Positions 1-7,358 of a DNA stretch of 64,000 bases are shown piece after piece. Position numbers and translations under genes: made by a program. Positions within the stretch are counted from its first letter, which is position 1; each line of letters begins with the position of its first letter. Source of the DNA: Bhargavaea ullalensis (GTDB lineage: Bacteria; Bacillota; Bacilli; Bacillales_A; Planococcaceae); assembly GCF_040545425.1 (NCBI RefSeq), contig NZ_JBEPLW010000016.1. One strand, 5' to 3'. Below the pieces are notes generated by a model. That model did no database searches. It was not told the origin of the DNA and was given only the letters and a program-made list of their open reading frames with translations.

Positions 1-283
1 CTTTTCCTTTCTATAGATTCTTATGGACAGTATATCCGTCAATCTCCGGACAGGCAATGCCGTCAGCATTTGGCCATCGGAGACTAGCAATAACACAATT
101 AAGCCTGGCGGCTCGAACGAAACTCGGATACCGCTTCGTAAACCTGCTGATTCTAGAGGTTGGAATTCTGTGCCACTCGTCCAAATCATTCACTAGCTTA
201 CACTGTTTTCTGAATAATGGTGCAAGTTCCGTGAACTTAATCAACCAATAGCCGGCTGGTGTATTTAGATCGCAATAGGAAAG
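1..283. other. Unassigned sequence downstream of the reverse transcriptase
   Basis: I recognise no gene here. A 100-codon minus-strand frame (313 to 11) is open, but its ATG lies inside the palindrome at 284-325 and has no Shine-Dalgarno sequence, so I do not call it. It might be the decayed end of an accessory segment. Confidence 0.3.
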
Positions 284-325
284 AAAGCTGCACTTATGGC
301 TATAATCAGCCATAAGTGCAGCTTT
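284..325 (-). terminator. Perfect 18-bp hairpin after the reverse transcriptase gene
   Basis: Arms 284-301 and 308-325 are exact reverse complements around a 6-nt loop (ATAATC). On the minus strand it begins 14 nt after the RT stop codon and is followed by a pyrimidine-rich stretch (CTTTCTTTCC). It is the obvious candidate terminator or 3'-end stabilising structure of the RT transcript. The stem is longer and less G+C-rich than most intrinsic terminators in this window. Confidence 0.6.
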
Positions 326-339
326 AGTACCGCATCGGG

Positions 340-1842
340 TTAATAATCGTACCAGTTAGATTTTGGATCCATTGTTTTCTCAATGCCCTCTGTTATTACT
401 TTTTCTTGAATAGCCCTAAATATCCTTGCGAAACTCGGAATTGCATACAATCCTTTCTTGCCATCTACTCTTTTAGTCCGACACTGTCCGATAATTGAGC
501 CGCTATCTAAAGTAAACGGAAACTGCTTTGTGCTATAAGAGTAGCCACGTTTATCGAGTAATTCCTTGCGCTTTTTTATTACCTGCAGGACCGTAGAGAC
601 CAACCAACGGTCTAACTCAATCATTTGTTCTTCATCATCTAACAAAGGATAGAAACTCATTAACCCTTTGAAGTTTAGACGCTTGTATGACCCGTTTAGA
701 TAGTTTTGAAGCATTTGCTCATTAAGGTTGCCATATAAGTATCGTCGTATTTGCATAACTGAACTCAAAAATGCAGGATCCTTATCGTTATTAGGGATGG
801 TAAGAGAAACTAAAGTAGGTTTCTTCAAAGGCTGTATCATATTTTTGTAAAGTATGTAGCTTATATTTTTTTTAATTTTTGCTACTGATTGAGGCTTGAT
901 ACCTATGCTATCAGATGATAACTTGTATCCCAAAAATTCAATCGCCTCTTTGTTAACGCTGATTTCAGCTGGGAGCCCACTTTTTGAAAGTAAACTGATG
1001 CCTTCAGACTTGGAATAGTTAATTTTAATCCCGGCTTCTTTCGAAAACTGTTCAATGAAAACGAAAGACTTACAAATCTTATTATAATCATTTGACCAAA
1101 TTACCGTGTCATCGGCATACCTGGCAAATCTTAAGCCTTCTGATTCTAATTTTTTGTCTAAACTCCAACATGCAAGGTTAGCGAGGAACAGCGAAATTGA
1201 AGTTCCTTGAGGTATTCCTTGTTCAAAATGATAGAGAAAGGAGGAAATGATTTTTTTCTCAAAATCACTAATTAGGAAGCCGTTGCTATTAAATTGAGAT
1301 GTTAGATATTCTTTACTAATAGATCCGAAAAAATCTTTGAAATCAAATTCCGCTACAAATAGTCTTGGGTTATCTTTTAAATCTAAAGCAATATCTTGAA
1401 TTGCATAATGTACGTTTCTATCATTTCGATAAGCATATGAAAAGGAACTAAATCGGTGTTTATTTTTACTTAGGAGTCTTTCATAAAAGTAATGAGAGAT
1501 AGCTTCATCAGGAATTTGGAAGATATAAATGTCTCTGCTTTTCCTTTTATCCTTTTTAGAGATGGTTTTTTTATAGGGAGGGAAGGGCTTATAGGTCCCG
1601 TTGATTAATTTGTGGAAAATTGACTTTGCTATTTTCTTATGATGCTTAATGACGAAAAAGGGATTATACTTCTTATCTACATTCCATTCCTTTGGGACAT
1701 AAATCTTTTTCATTGGAGGAGGAGAAATCCTTCGTTTATCCCGTTGATTCAATATCTCAATAGCATTATGATACTTATGGTATTCTGTTGCTTTTCGTTC
1801 TGCTAATGAAAGAATATGTCTTTCAATATCCTTTAGTTCCAT
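340..1842 (-). CDS. Stand-alone reverse transcriptase (retron/DRT-like, family unresolved)
   Basis: RNA-directed DNA polymerase of 500 aa. Visible motifs: motif A AEFDFKDFF around residue 167 (first catalytic Asp), GIPQGTSISLFLANL at about 209-223, and the catalytic RYADD at 241-245 with both aspartates intact. The helical C-terminal third (about 330-500) matches no domain I can name. There is no maturase or HNH endonuclease domain and no group II intron boundary. The QGTSIS box differs from the usual group II form (QGGxxSP) and retron form (QGxxxSP), which points to the 'unknown group'/abortive-infection-type bacterial RTs, several of which are phage-defence proteins. SD AGGGGG lies 9 nt before the ATG. 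The gene is A+T-rich against its neighbours, stands alone, and is preceded by a structured leader (1865-1989). The RT assignment is firm; the defence role is inference. Confidence 0.9.
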   Translation of the reverse strand: MELKDIERHILSLAERKATEYHKYHNAIEILNQRDKRRISPPPMKKIYVPKEWNVDKKYNPFFVIKHHKKIAKSIFHKLINGTYKPFPPYKKTISKKDKRKSRDIYIFQIPDEAISHYFYERLLSKNKHRFSSFSYAYRNDRNVHYAIQDIALDLKDNPRLFVAEFDFKDFFGSISKEYLTSQFNSNGFLISDFEKKIISSFLYHFEQGIPQGTSISLFLANLACWSLDKKLESEGLRFARYADDTVIWSNDYNKICKSFVFIEQFSKEAGIKINYSKSEGISLLSKSGLPAEISVNKEAIEFLGYKLSSDSIGIKPQSVAKIKKNISYILYKNMIQPLKKPTLVSLTIPNNDKDPAFLSSVMQIRRYLYGNLNEQMLQNYLNGSYKRLNFKGLMSFYPLLDDEEQMIELDRWLVSTVLQVIKKRKELLDKRGYSYSTKQFPFTLDSGSIIGQCRTKRVDGKKGLYAIPSFARIFRAIQEKVITEGIEKTMDPKSNWYDY

Positions 1843-1864
1843 TTTTATGTCCCCCTTATAACAA

Positions 1865-1989
1865 AAGGTCTTGCCTTACGGCAAGACCTTCCACGGAAAC
1901 TATAATTAAAAGTAGGTCTTCACGTAGAATCCATTTTGAAGAAAAAGAATCCATCATGCAAACCAGGAGGTTTGATATATAGTTTCCGT
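1865..1989 (-). ncRNA. Candidate structured RNA / leader upstream of the reverse transcriptase
   Basis: Read on the minus strand, four elements lie within 125 nt ending just before the RT Shine-Dalgarno. (1) An outer 12-bp inverted repeat, arms 1978-1989 and 1893-1904 (ACGGAAACTATA and its complement). (2) A 6-bp hairpin CAAACC-tcct-GGTTTG at 1959-1974. (3) A 9-nt direct repeat ATGGATTCT at 1946-1954 and 1926-1934. (4) A perfect 11-bp hairpin at 1865-1890 with loop GTAA. The 7-mer at 1914-1920 can also pair with 1884-1890, competing with hairpin 4, as in an attenuator. Retrons and some DRT systems carry a templating RNA directly upstream of the RT, with terminal inverted repeats in retrons. 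It could equally be a regulatory leader. No promoter was assigned. Confidence 0.5.
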
Positions 1990-2078
1990 TCGTCACCTAA
2001 TGACATACACTAATTATGACACTTTAAGTCTTCATAATCAAGGGAACTTTTCTCCAACTTCCCGCTTATTTACTCAAT

Positions 2079-2479
2079 CTCGCCGAAGGGATCGATGCCA
2101 TTGGCATGGTGAAAAAGGGAAAGACCCAGTACCATGTCGACGGGAGATCTGTCGATCTCAAAGAACTTTACCAATTGGACAGGCGACAGGAAGGCGACAC
2201 GGGAATTCTCCGTTCAATCCACTGCATGTGCTCTCGTGGCAACACCGTTGCGAAGCGGATCCAAGAACGATTGGCGGATTGTTTTATGAGCTTTGTGATG
2301 AAGTAGATGAACTCGACTGGGGCGTTGCTTTGCAGGAATTGACCCGTCTTCTTGAAAGTGCCCTCGAAAATTTGGACCGCATGGCCAGAAAACTCATCGG
2401 GAGGCAAGTCCAGCATTGGATTGCCGGTCTGCCCAGTTATATCAGGGCCTATCTGCCAAATTCTCTATGCGAAAGTTGA
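2079..2479 (+). pseudogene. Remnant of an IS4-family transposase
   Basis: Two pieces of a DDE transposase remain in different frames. The first (2079-2306) encodes LAEGIDAIGMVKKGKTQYHV and continues to a stop at 2306; this is the central region typical of IS4-type transposases. The second (about 2276-2479, another frame) resembles the C-terminal helical segment, with GLPSYIRAYL near its end. The N-terminal half and much of the catalytic core are missing, so an internal deletion plus frameshift is likely. Flanking terminal repeats are not identifiable. It marks past transposition next to the reverse transcriptase gene. The family call rests on remembered sequence resemblance, not a search. Confidence 0.6.
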
Positions 2480-2543
2480 GTATATAAGTGGTTGTGATTG
2501 ATTATTCCACGGCTTTTGATGTTCAACAGAGATTAAAGAACCT

Positions 2544-2586
2544 CAAAACGCGGCCACCTGGCATAATGCTAGGTGGCCGCGTTTTG
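2544..2586. terminator. Large near-perfect palindrome between the IS remnant and xylA
   Basis: Arms 2544-2559 and 2571-2586 (CAAAACGCGGCCACCT and complement) are perfect, and the loop pairs further (GCAT with ATGC). The stem is flanked by AAAA and TTTT, so it can terminate in both directions. The rest of the gap up to the xylA promoter (2587-2750) holds nothing I recognise. Confidence 0.65.
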
Positions 2587-2751
2587 AAATGTATGTATCG
2601 TATCAAGGGAGCCCGTAAGGGGGCGAGTCGATAAAAGATTTACAAACTGAGTAACGTTGCCTCTAAGCGTGTGCAACTCGTACTCAATTCCTCAACCCCC
2701 TTCTTTAACTTGTTAAACTGTCCGAATAATTGAATCCGATGCCTTTCTTCA

Positions 2752-2780
2752 TTGACAACGCTTTCACCAGAATATACACT
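2752..2780 (+). promoter_or_regulatory. Sigma-A promoter of xylA
   Basis: A consensus -35 TTGACA at 2752-2757, a 17-nt spacer and a -10-like TACACT at 2775-2780. The cre site covers the -35 and spacer, and the XylR operator overlaps the -10 and start point, which fits dual repression. Confidence 0.7.
2753..2766 (+). promoter_or_regulatory. CcpA cre site over the xylA -35 region
   Basis: TGACAACGCTTTCA matches the cre consensus TGWAANCGNTNWCA at all constrained positions but one. CcpA bound here would occlude RNA polymerase, giving carbon catabolite repression of the xylose operon. Confidence 0.65.
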
Positions 2781-2802
2781 TTGTTTATACCTTAAACAAA
2801 GT
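2778..2802 (+). promoter_or_regulatory. XylR operator
   Basis: Perfect 10-bp inverted repeat, ACTTTGTTTA (2778-2787) and TAAACAAAGT (2793-2802), around a 5-nt centre. It resembles the known Bacillus XylR operator half-sites (TTTGTTTA) and lies at the xylA start region. The ROK-type repressor at 7359-8618 is the expected ligand-responsive binder. Confidence 0.85.
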
Positions 2803-2838
2803 AAAAATTCACTTGTCTGTTCAGAAAGGAGCTTTTCG

Positions 2839-4164
2839 ATGTCTTATTTCTCTGATCTTCCGAAGGTGGTTTATGAGGGGCCCACCTCTGATAACCCGTT
2901 TGCGTTCAAGTTTTACAATCCCGACGAGATGGTCGGCGGGAAGACGATGAAGGAGCATCTGCGGTTCGGCGTGGCGTATTGGCATACGTTCACCGAGGAT
3001 TTGTCGGATCCGTTCGGTGCCGGCACGGCGATCCGGCCGTGGAATCATCTGTCCGGCCTGGACTTGGCGAAGGCCCGTGTGGAAGGGGCATTTGAGTTCT
3101 TTGAGAAGCTCGGGGTTCCGTTCTTCTGCTTCCATGACGTGGACATTGCGCCGGAGGGGGAGACGCTCCGGGAGTCGAACGAGAATCTCGATGTGATTGT
3201 CGGCATGATCAAGGATTACATGAAACACAGCGACACGAAGCTGCTTTGGAACACGGTGAACAATTTCAGCCACCCGCGGTTCGTCCACGGGGCGGCTTCG
3301 TCGAACAGTGCCGACGTGTTCGCCTATGCGGCGGCGAAAGTGAAAAAAGGTCTTGAAGTCGGCAAGGAGCTGGGCGCGGAGAACTATGTGTTCTGGGGCG
3401 GACGTGAAGGATATGAAACGCTGCTCAACACGGACATGAAGCTTGAACTCGACAACCTTGGCCGGTTCTTCCACATGGCGGTCGACTACGCGAAGGAAAT
3501 CGGCTTTGACGCCCAGTTCCTGATCGAGCCGAAGCCGAAGGAGCCGACTTCCCACCAGTACGACTTTGATGTGGCGAGCGGCTATGCGTTCCTCCAGCAT
3601 TACGGCCTCCAGGACCGGTTCAAGTTCAACATCGAAGCCAACCATGCGACGCTTGCGGGCCATACGTTCGAGCATGAGCTGCACTACGCGCGGATCCACG
3701 GGATGCTCGGATCGGTCGATGCGAACCAGGGCCACCCGCTGCTCGGATGGGACACCGATGAGTTCCCGTCCGATCTGTATGCGACGACACTCGCCATGTA
3801 TGAAATCCTCCAAAACGGCGGACTCGGCCGGGGCGGTCTCAACTTCGACGCCAAGGTCCGCAGGGGTTCTTTCCAAAAAGATGACCTTCTGATCGCACAT
3901 ATCCTCGGGATGGACAGCTTCGCGGCCGGGCTGAAAGTTGCCCAGAAGCTGATCGACGACCGGGCGCTTGAGCGGGTCGTGGAAGACCGGTATGCGAGCT
4001 TCTCCGAAGGGATCGGCAAGGACATCGTCGAAGGACGGGCTGACTTCCGTGCGCTCGAAGAACATGCGCTCGGCCTGAAGGAGATCGGAAACAGGTCGGG
4101 GCGGCTCGAGCAGATCAAGTCGACGATCAACCAGTACCTCCTGCGCACATTCGCAGGGGAATGA
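2839..4164 (+). CDS. xylA: Xylose isomerase
   Basis: Converts D-xylose to D-xylulose in the cytoplasm. 441 aa, the usual class II length. Family signatures seen: FHDVDIAPEG (active-site His region), WGGREGYETLLNTD, the metal-ligand stretch IEPKPKEPTSHQYDFD, EANHATLAGHTFEHE and DANQGHPLLGWDTDEFP. The ATG at 2839 is preferred over the in-frame ATG at 2752 because AGAAAGGAG precedes it and the upstream codons cover the promoter and operator. First gene of the xylAB unit, 10 nt before xylB. Regulated by XylR and CcpA according to the sites upstream. Confidence 0.97.
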   Translation: MSYFSDLPKVVYEGPTSDNPFAFKFYNPDEMVGGKTMKEHLRFGVAYWHTFTEDLSDPFGAGTAIRPWNHLSGLDLAKARVEGAFEFFEKLGVPFFCFHDVDIAPEGETLRESNENLDVIVGMIKDYMKHSDTKLLWNTVNNFSHPRFVHGAASSNSADVFAYAAAKVKKGLEVGKELGAENYVFWGGREGYETLLNTDMKLELDNLGRFFHMAVDYAKEIGFDAQFLIEPKPKEPTSHQYDFDVASGYAFLQHYGLQDRFKFNIEANHATLAGHTFEHELHYARIHGMLGSVDANQGHPLLGWDTDEFPSDLYATTLAMYEILQNGGLGRGGLNFDAKVRRGSFQKDDLLIAHILGMDSFAAGLKVAQKLIDDRALERVVEDRYASFSEGIGKDIVEGRADFRALEEHALGLKEIGNRSGRLEQIKSTINQYLLRTFAGE

Positions 4165-4174
4165 GGGAAAGACG

Positions 4175-5674
4175 ATGGGTTATGTGATCGGGATTGACCT
4201 CGGAACGAGCGCGGTGAAGGCGCTGCTCGTCGACCGGACTGGCGAAGTCGTCGGCGAGGCGACGCGCGCCTATCCGCTCATCCAGGAAAAGTCGGGCTAC
4301 AGTGAACAGAATCCGGAAGACTGGGTGCGGGCGACAATCGTGGCGCTTTCCGAGCTGACGGAGAACTTTGGAGGCAGCCGCGAGGAGATCGAGGGGCTCA
4401 GCTTTTCCGGGCAGATGCACGGGCTGGTGCTGCTGGACGGGGAGATGCGGGTGCTCCGCAACGCGATCCTTTGGAACGACACCCGCACGACTGCGCAGTG
4501 CACGGAGATCGAAGAACGGGTCGGCCGGGAGCGGCTGCTCGGCATCACGAAGAACATCGCCATGGAAGGGTTCACCCTCCCGAAGCTGTTGTGGGTGAAA
4601 GATCATGAACCGGCTGTTTTCGAGCAGGCGCGAATGTTCCTCCTGCCGAAAGACTACGTCCGCTACCGGCTCACCGGCAGTGCGGAGATGGACCTGTCCG
4701 ACGCGGCGGGGACGCTGCTGCTGGATGTCCGGAAAAACGAATGGAGCGGAGAGATGTGCCGGCTGCTCGGCCTGGACGAATCACTTTGCCCGCCGCTCGT
4801 GGAGTCGCAGGATGAAACGGGCCGGCTCCTGCCGGAAATGACGGCGATCACCGGACTCTCGCCGAACACCCGCGTGTTTGCGGGAGGCGCGGATAATGCG
4901 TGCGGCGCAATCGGGGCCGGCATCCTCGAGGAAGGGAAGACGCTCTGCAGCATCGGCACGTCGGGCGTCATTCTCTCTTATGAAGAAGATGCCCGCAAGG
5001 ACTTCGGGGGCAAGGTCCACTACTTCAACCACGGCGCGCCCGGGAGCTACTACACGATGGGCGTGACCCTGTCGGCCGGGCACAGCCTGTCCTGGCTGCG
5101 CGACACGTTCGCCGAGGGCGTTTATTTTGAAGAATTGCTGCGGGACGTAGGATCGGTGCCGGCCGGTTCGGACGGGTTGCTGTACACGCCTTACTTGTCC
5201 GGAGAGCGGACGCCGCATGTAGATGCGTCGATCCGGGGGAGCTTTATCGGGATCGATGCTTCCCACAGGTTGCGGCATTTCACGCGGGCGGTGCTCGAAG
5301 GCATCACTTTTTCTCTGAATGAATCGATCCGGCTGTTCCGCGAAAACGGCAAGACGGTCGACACCGTCGTCTCCGTCGGGGGCGGGGCGAGAAATGCGCC
5401 ATGGCTCCAGATGCAGGCAGACGTGTTTGATGCGACCGTCGTAAGGCTGAAAAGCGAGCAGGGGCCCGGCATGGGTGCTGCGATGCTTGCCGCGGCCGGC
5501 TGTGGCTGGTTTGATTCGCTGAAGGAATGCGCGGACGTGTTCCTGAAACCGGACATGGTTTACCGGCCGGATCCGGAGACAGTCGGGATTTATGAAGAGC
5601 TGTTCGATATCTACCGGGACGTGTACCCGGCGACGGCGCCGATCAGCCGGCGTCTCGCCAAGTTCCGGAAGTAG
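4175..5674 (+). CDS. xylB: Xylulokinase
   Basis: FGGY-family sugar kinase phosphorylating D-xylulose to D-xylulose 5-phosphate for the pentose phosphate pathway. 499 aa. The N-terminal phosphate-binding motif GIDLGTSAVKALLVD, the substrate-loop FSGQMHGLVLLD, and the C-terminal ATPase motif AGGADNACGAIGAG plus VGGGARNAPWLQ are present. SD GAGGGA 8 nt upstream. It follows xylA closely and should be co-transcribed. No terminator was seen after it, so readthrough into the transporter gene is possible. Confidence 0.96.
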   Translation: MGYVIGIDLGTSAVKALLVDRTGEVVGEATRAYPLIQEKSGYSEQNPEDWVRATIVALSELTENFGGSREEIEGLSFSGQMHGLVLLDGEMRVLRNAILWNDTRTTAQCTEIEERVGRERLLGITKNIAMEGFTLPKLLWVKDHEPAVFEQARMFLLPKDYVRYRLTGSAEMDLSDAAGTLLLDVRKNEWSGEMCRLLGLDESLCPPLVESQDETGRLLPEMTAITGLSPNTRVFAGGADNACGAIGAGILEEGKTLCSIGTSGVILSYEEDARKDFGGKVHYFNHGAPGSYYTMGVTLSAGHSLSWLRDTFAEGVYFEELLRDVGSVPAGSDGLLYTPYLSGERTPHVDASIRGSFIGIDASHRLRHFTRAVLEGITFSLNESIRLFRENGKTVDTVVSVGGGARNAPWLQMQADVFDATVVRLKSEQGPGMGAAMLAAAGCGWFDSLKECADVFLKPDMVYRPDPETVGIYEELFDIYRDVYPATAPISRRLAKFRK

Positions 5675-5725
5675 GCGGCATTTCCGCGGGAGACGGATCT
5701 TCTGCGGGATCGCCTGTAGGGGAAA

Positions 5726-5739
5726 AGAAAGCGCTTTAA
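5726..5739 (+). promoter_or_regulatory. cre site upstream of the sugar symporter
   Basis: AGAAAGCGCTTTAA contains a perfect palindromic cre core (AAAGCGCTTT) and differs from consensus only at the outer positions. It lies about 50 nt before the leader ORF and suggests that the transporter has its own catabolite-repressed expression. Confidence 0.55.
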
Positions 5740-5776
5740 CGGTTCGGGAGGCAACACACGAAGGGAGGAGAGGGGG

Positions 5777-5821
5777 ATGGTCTTTGCCGGGTGCAGGGGC
5801 GCCATTCTCCGGTTAGGATGA
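5777..5821 (+). CDS. Possible 14-codon leader ORF overlapping the symporter start
   Basis: ATG at 5777 follows a strong purine-rich SD (GGAGGAGAGGGGG) and reads 14 codons to a TGA at 5819-5821 that overlaps the symporter ATG (5818) in an ATGA junction. The symporter ATG has no good SD of its own. This suggests the leader loads ribosomes and passes them to the symporter by termination-reinitiation. An in-frame GTG at 5791 is the alternative start for the symporter. The ORF is too short for further analysis. Confidence 0.35.
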   Translation: MVFAGCRGAILRLG

Positions 5822-7257
5822 AAAGCCAAAACAGCAACAGATACATTGTGTTCATTACGCTGATCGCCACGCTTGGCGGCCTGCTGTTCGGATATGACAC
5901 CGCGGTGATTTCCGGTGCGGAGCAGTCGCTGCAGAAGTATCTGATCGACAGTCTCGGCCTCAGTTCATTCGTCCACGGGTTCACGGTTTCCAGTGCGCTC
6001 ATCGGGTGCATCATCGGGGGAGCGGTGTCCGGGCTGTTCTCGAACAACCTCGGCCGCCGGAACTCGCTCATCGTCGCGGCGCTGCTGTTCACGGTGTCGG
6101 CACTCGGCTCGGCTTATCCGGAGCTCCTGTTCTTCACGAAAGATGAGCCGACGATCGGGCTGCTCGTCATGTTCAACATCTACCGGATCCTCGGCGGGAT
6201 CGGCGTCGGCCTCGCATCCGCGATTTCCCCGACGTACATCGGTGAAATCGCCCCGGCCGCCATCCGGGGGAAACTCGTGTCGTGGTATCAGTTCGCTGTC
6301 ATCTTCGGCATGCTCGTCGTCTACTTCGTCAACTGGGGCATTGCGAGCGGGCAGACCCGCGAATGGATCAACGACGTCGGCTGGCGGTTTATGTTCGCCT
6401 CCGAGACGATCCCGGCGCTGCTGTTCTTCTTCCTGCTGTTCTGCGTGCCGGAAACCCCGAGATTCCTCGCATCCCGCAACCGGAACGACGAGGCGTTCAA
6501 TGTGCTGCAAAAGCTGAACGGCACGAAAGAAAAAGCCGAAAGCATCCTGCTGGAGATCAAGGCGTCGCTGAACGCGCCGAACCGTTCCGGCAAGCTGTTT
6601 TCATACGGCCGGACGGTCATCATCGTCGGCATCATGCTGTCGATCTTCCAGCAGTTTGTCGGGATCAACGTCGCGCTCTACTATGCGCCGCGGATCTTTG
6701 AAAGCATGGGCGCCGGGCAAAGCGCTTCGATGGTTCAGACCGTCGTCATGGGACTCGTCAACGTCGTCTTTACGGTGATCGCAATCATGACGGTCGAGAA
6801 ATGGGGGAGAAAACCGCTCCTCATCATCGGCTCGATCGGCATGGCGGTCGGCATGTTCGGCGTCGCGGGACTCGCTTCTTTCCACGTGATCGGCATCTCG
6901 ACGCTCGTCTTCATCATCATTTACACTGCGTCGTTCATGATGTCGTGGGGGCCGATCTGCTGGGTCATGCTCGCAGAGATCTTCCCGAACAAAATCCGCG
7001 GGCAGGCGATGGCGATCGCCGTCGCCGCGCAGTGGGCCGCCAATTTCTTCATTTCATCCACCTACCCGGCGATGATGGACTTCAGCGGCGCCCTCACGTA
7101 CGGATTCTACGGACTGATGAGCGTGCTGTCCGCCTTGTTCGTCCTGAAGTGGGTGCCTGAAACGAAAGGCAAGACGCTCGAGGAACTCGAAGGTCTCTGG
7201 GGAGAAGAGGAAGAAGAAGTGGCTTCCGGCGGCATGAGTGAAGCACGCCATAGCTGA
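5818..7257 (+). CDS. xylE: Sugar porter (MFS), D-xylose/H+ symporter-like
   Basis: Twelve-TM major facilitator of the sugar porter family, 479 aa from ATG 5818. Hallmarks: GYDTAVISGAEQSL after TM1, NNLGRR in the loop 2-3 signature, CVPETPRFLASR after TM6, EKWGRKPLL in the second half and the C-terminal PETKGKTLEELEG. Its place between xylB and xylR makes D-xylose uptake the likely role, but sequence alone cannot exclude arabinose, glucose or another pentose. It ends eight nt before an intrinsic terminator. Start choice is uncertain: GTG 5791 would add nine residues. Confidence 0.88.
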   Translation: MKSQNSNRYIVFITLIATLGGLLFGYDTAVISGAEQSLQKYLIDSLGLSSFVHGFTVSSALIGCIIGGAVSGLFSNNLGRRNSLIVAALLFTVSALGSAYPELLFFTKDEPTIGLLVMFNIYRILGGIGVGLASAISPTYIGEIAPAAIRGKLVSWYQFAVIFGMLVVYFVNWGIASGQTREWINDVGWRFMFASETIPALLFFFLLFCVPETPRFLASRNRNDEAFNVLQKLNGTKEKAESILLEIKASLNAPNRSGKLFSYGRTVIIVGIMLSIFQQFVGINVALYYAPRIFESMGAGQSASMVQTVVMGLVNVVFTVIAIMTVEKWGRKPLLIIGSIGMAVGMFGVAGLASFHVIGISTLVFIIIYTASFMMSWGPICWVMLAEIFPNKIRGQAMAIAVAAQWAANFFISSTYPAMMDFSGALTYGFYGLMSVLSALFVLKWVPETKGKTLEELEGLWGEEEEEVASGGMSEARHS

Positions 7258-7264
7258 AGGAAAG

Positions 7265-7301
7265 AGCCGGAGAGCGGGTAGTGCGTTCTCCGGCTTTTTC
7301 T
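7265..7301 (+). terminator. Intrinsic terminator after the symporter
   Basis: Stem AGCCGGAGA (7265-7273) with TCTCCGGCT (7287-7295), then TTTTTCT. It closes the xylAB-symporter unit and separates it from xylR. Confidence 0.85.
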
Positions 7302-7358
7302 GTCGGCGTGGGAAACGTGGTATTCTGGTTGGTAACAGTAGGAGCAGGGGAGGACCAT

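Noticed and set aside
11..313. 100-codon minus-strand ORF downstream of the RT
   Set aside because: Its ATG lies in the 18-bp palindrome, there is no Shine-Dalgarno, and no family is recognisable.
340..1842. Diversity-generating retroelement or group II intron RT
   Set aside because: No template/variable repeat pair or variable-protein gene nearby, no intron domain V/VI or maturase domain, and the conserved boxes differ.
2821..4065. 414-codon minus-strand ORF opposite xylA
   Set aside because: A shadow of G/C-rich third positions in xylA, with arginine/valine-rich nonsense composition.
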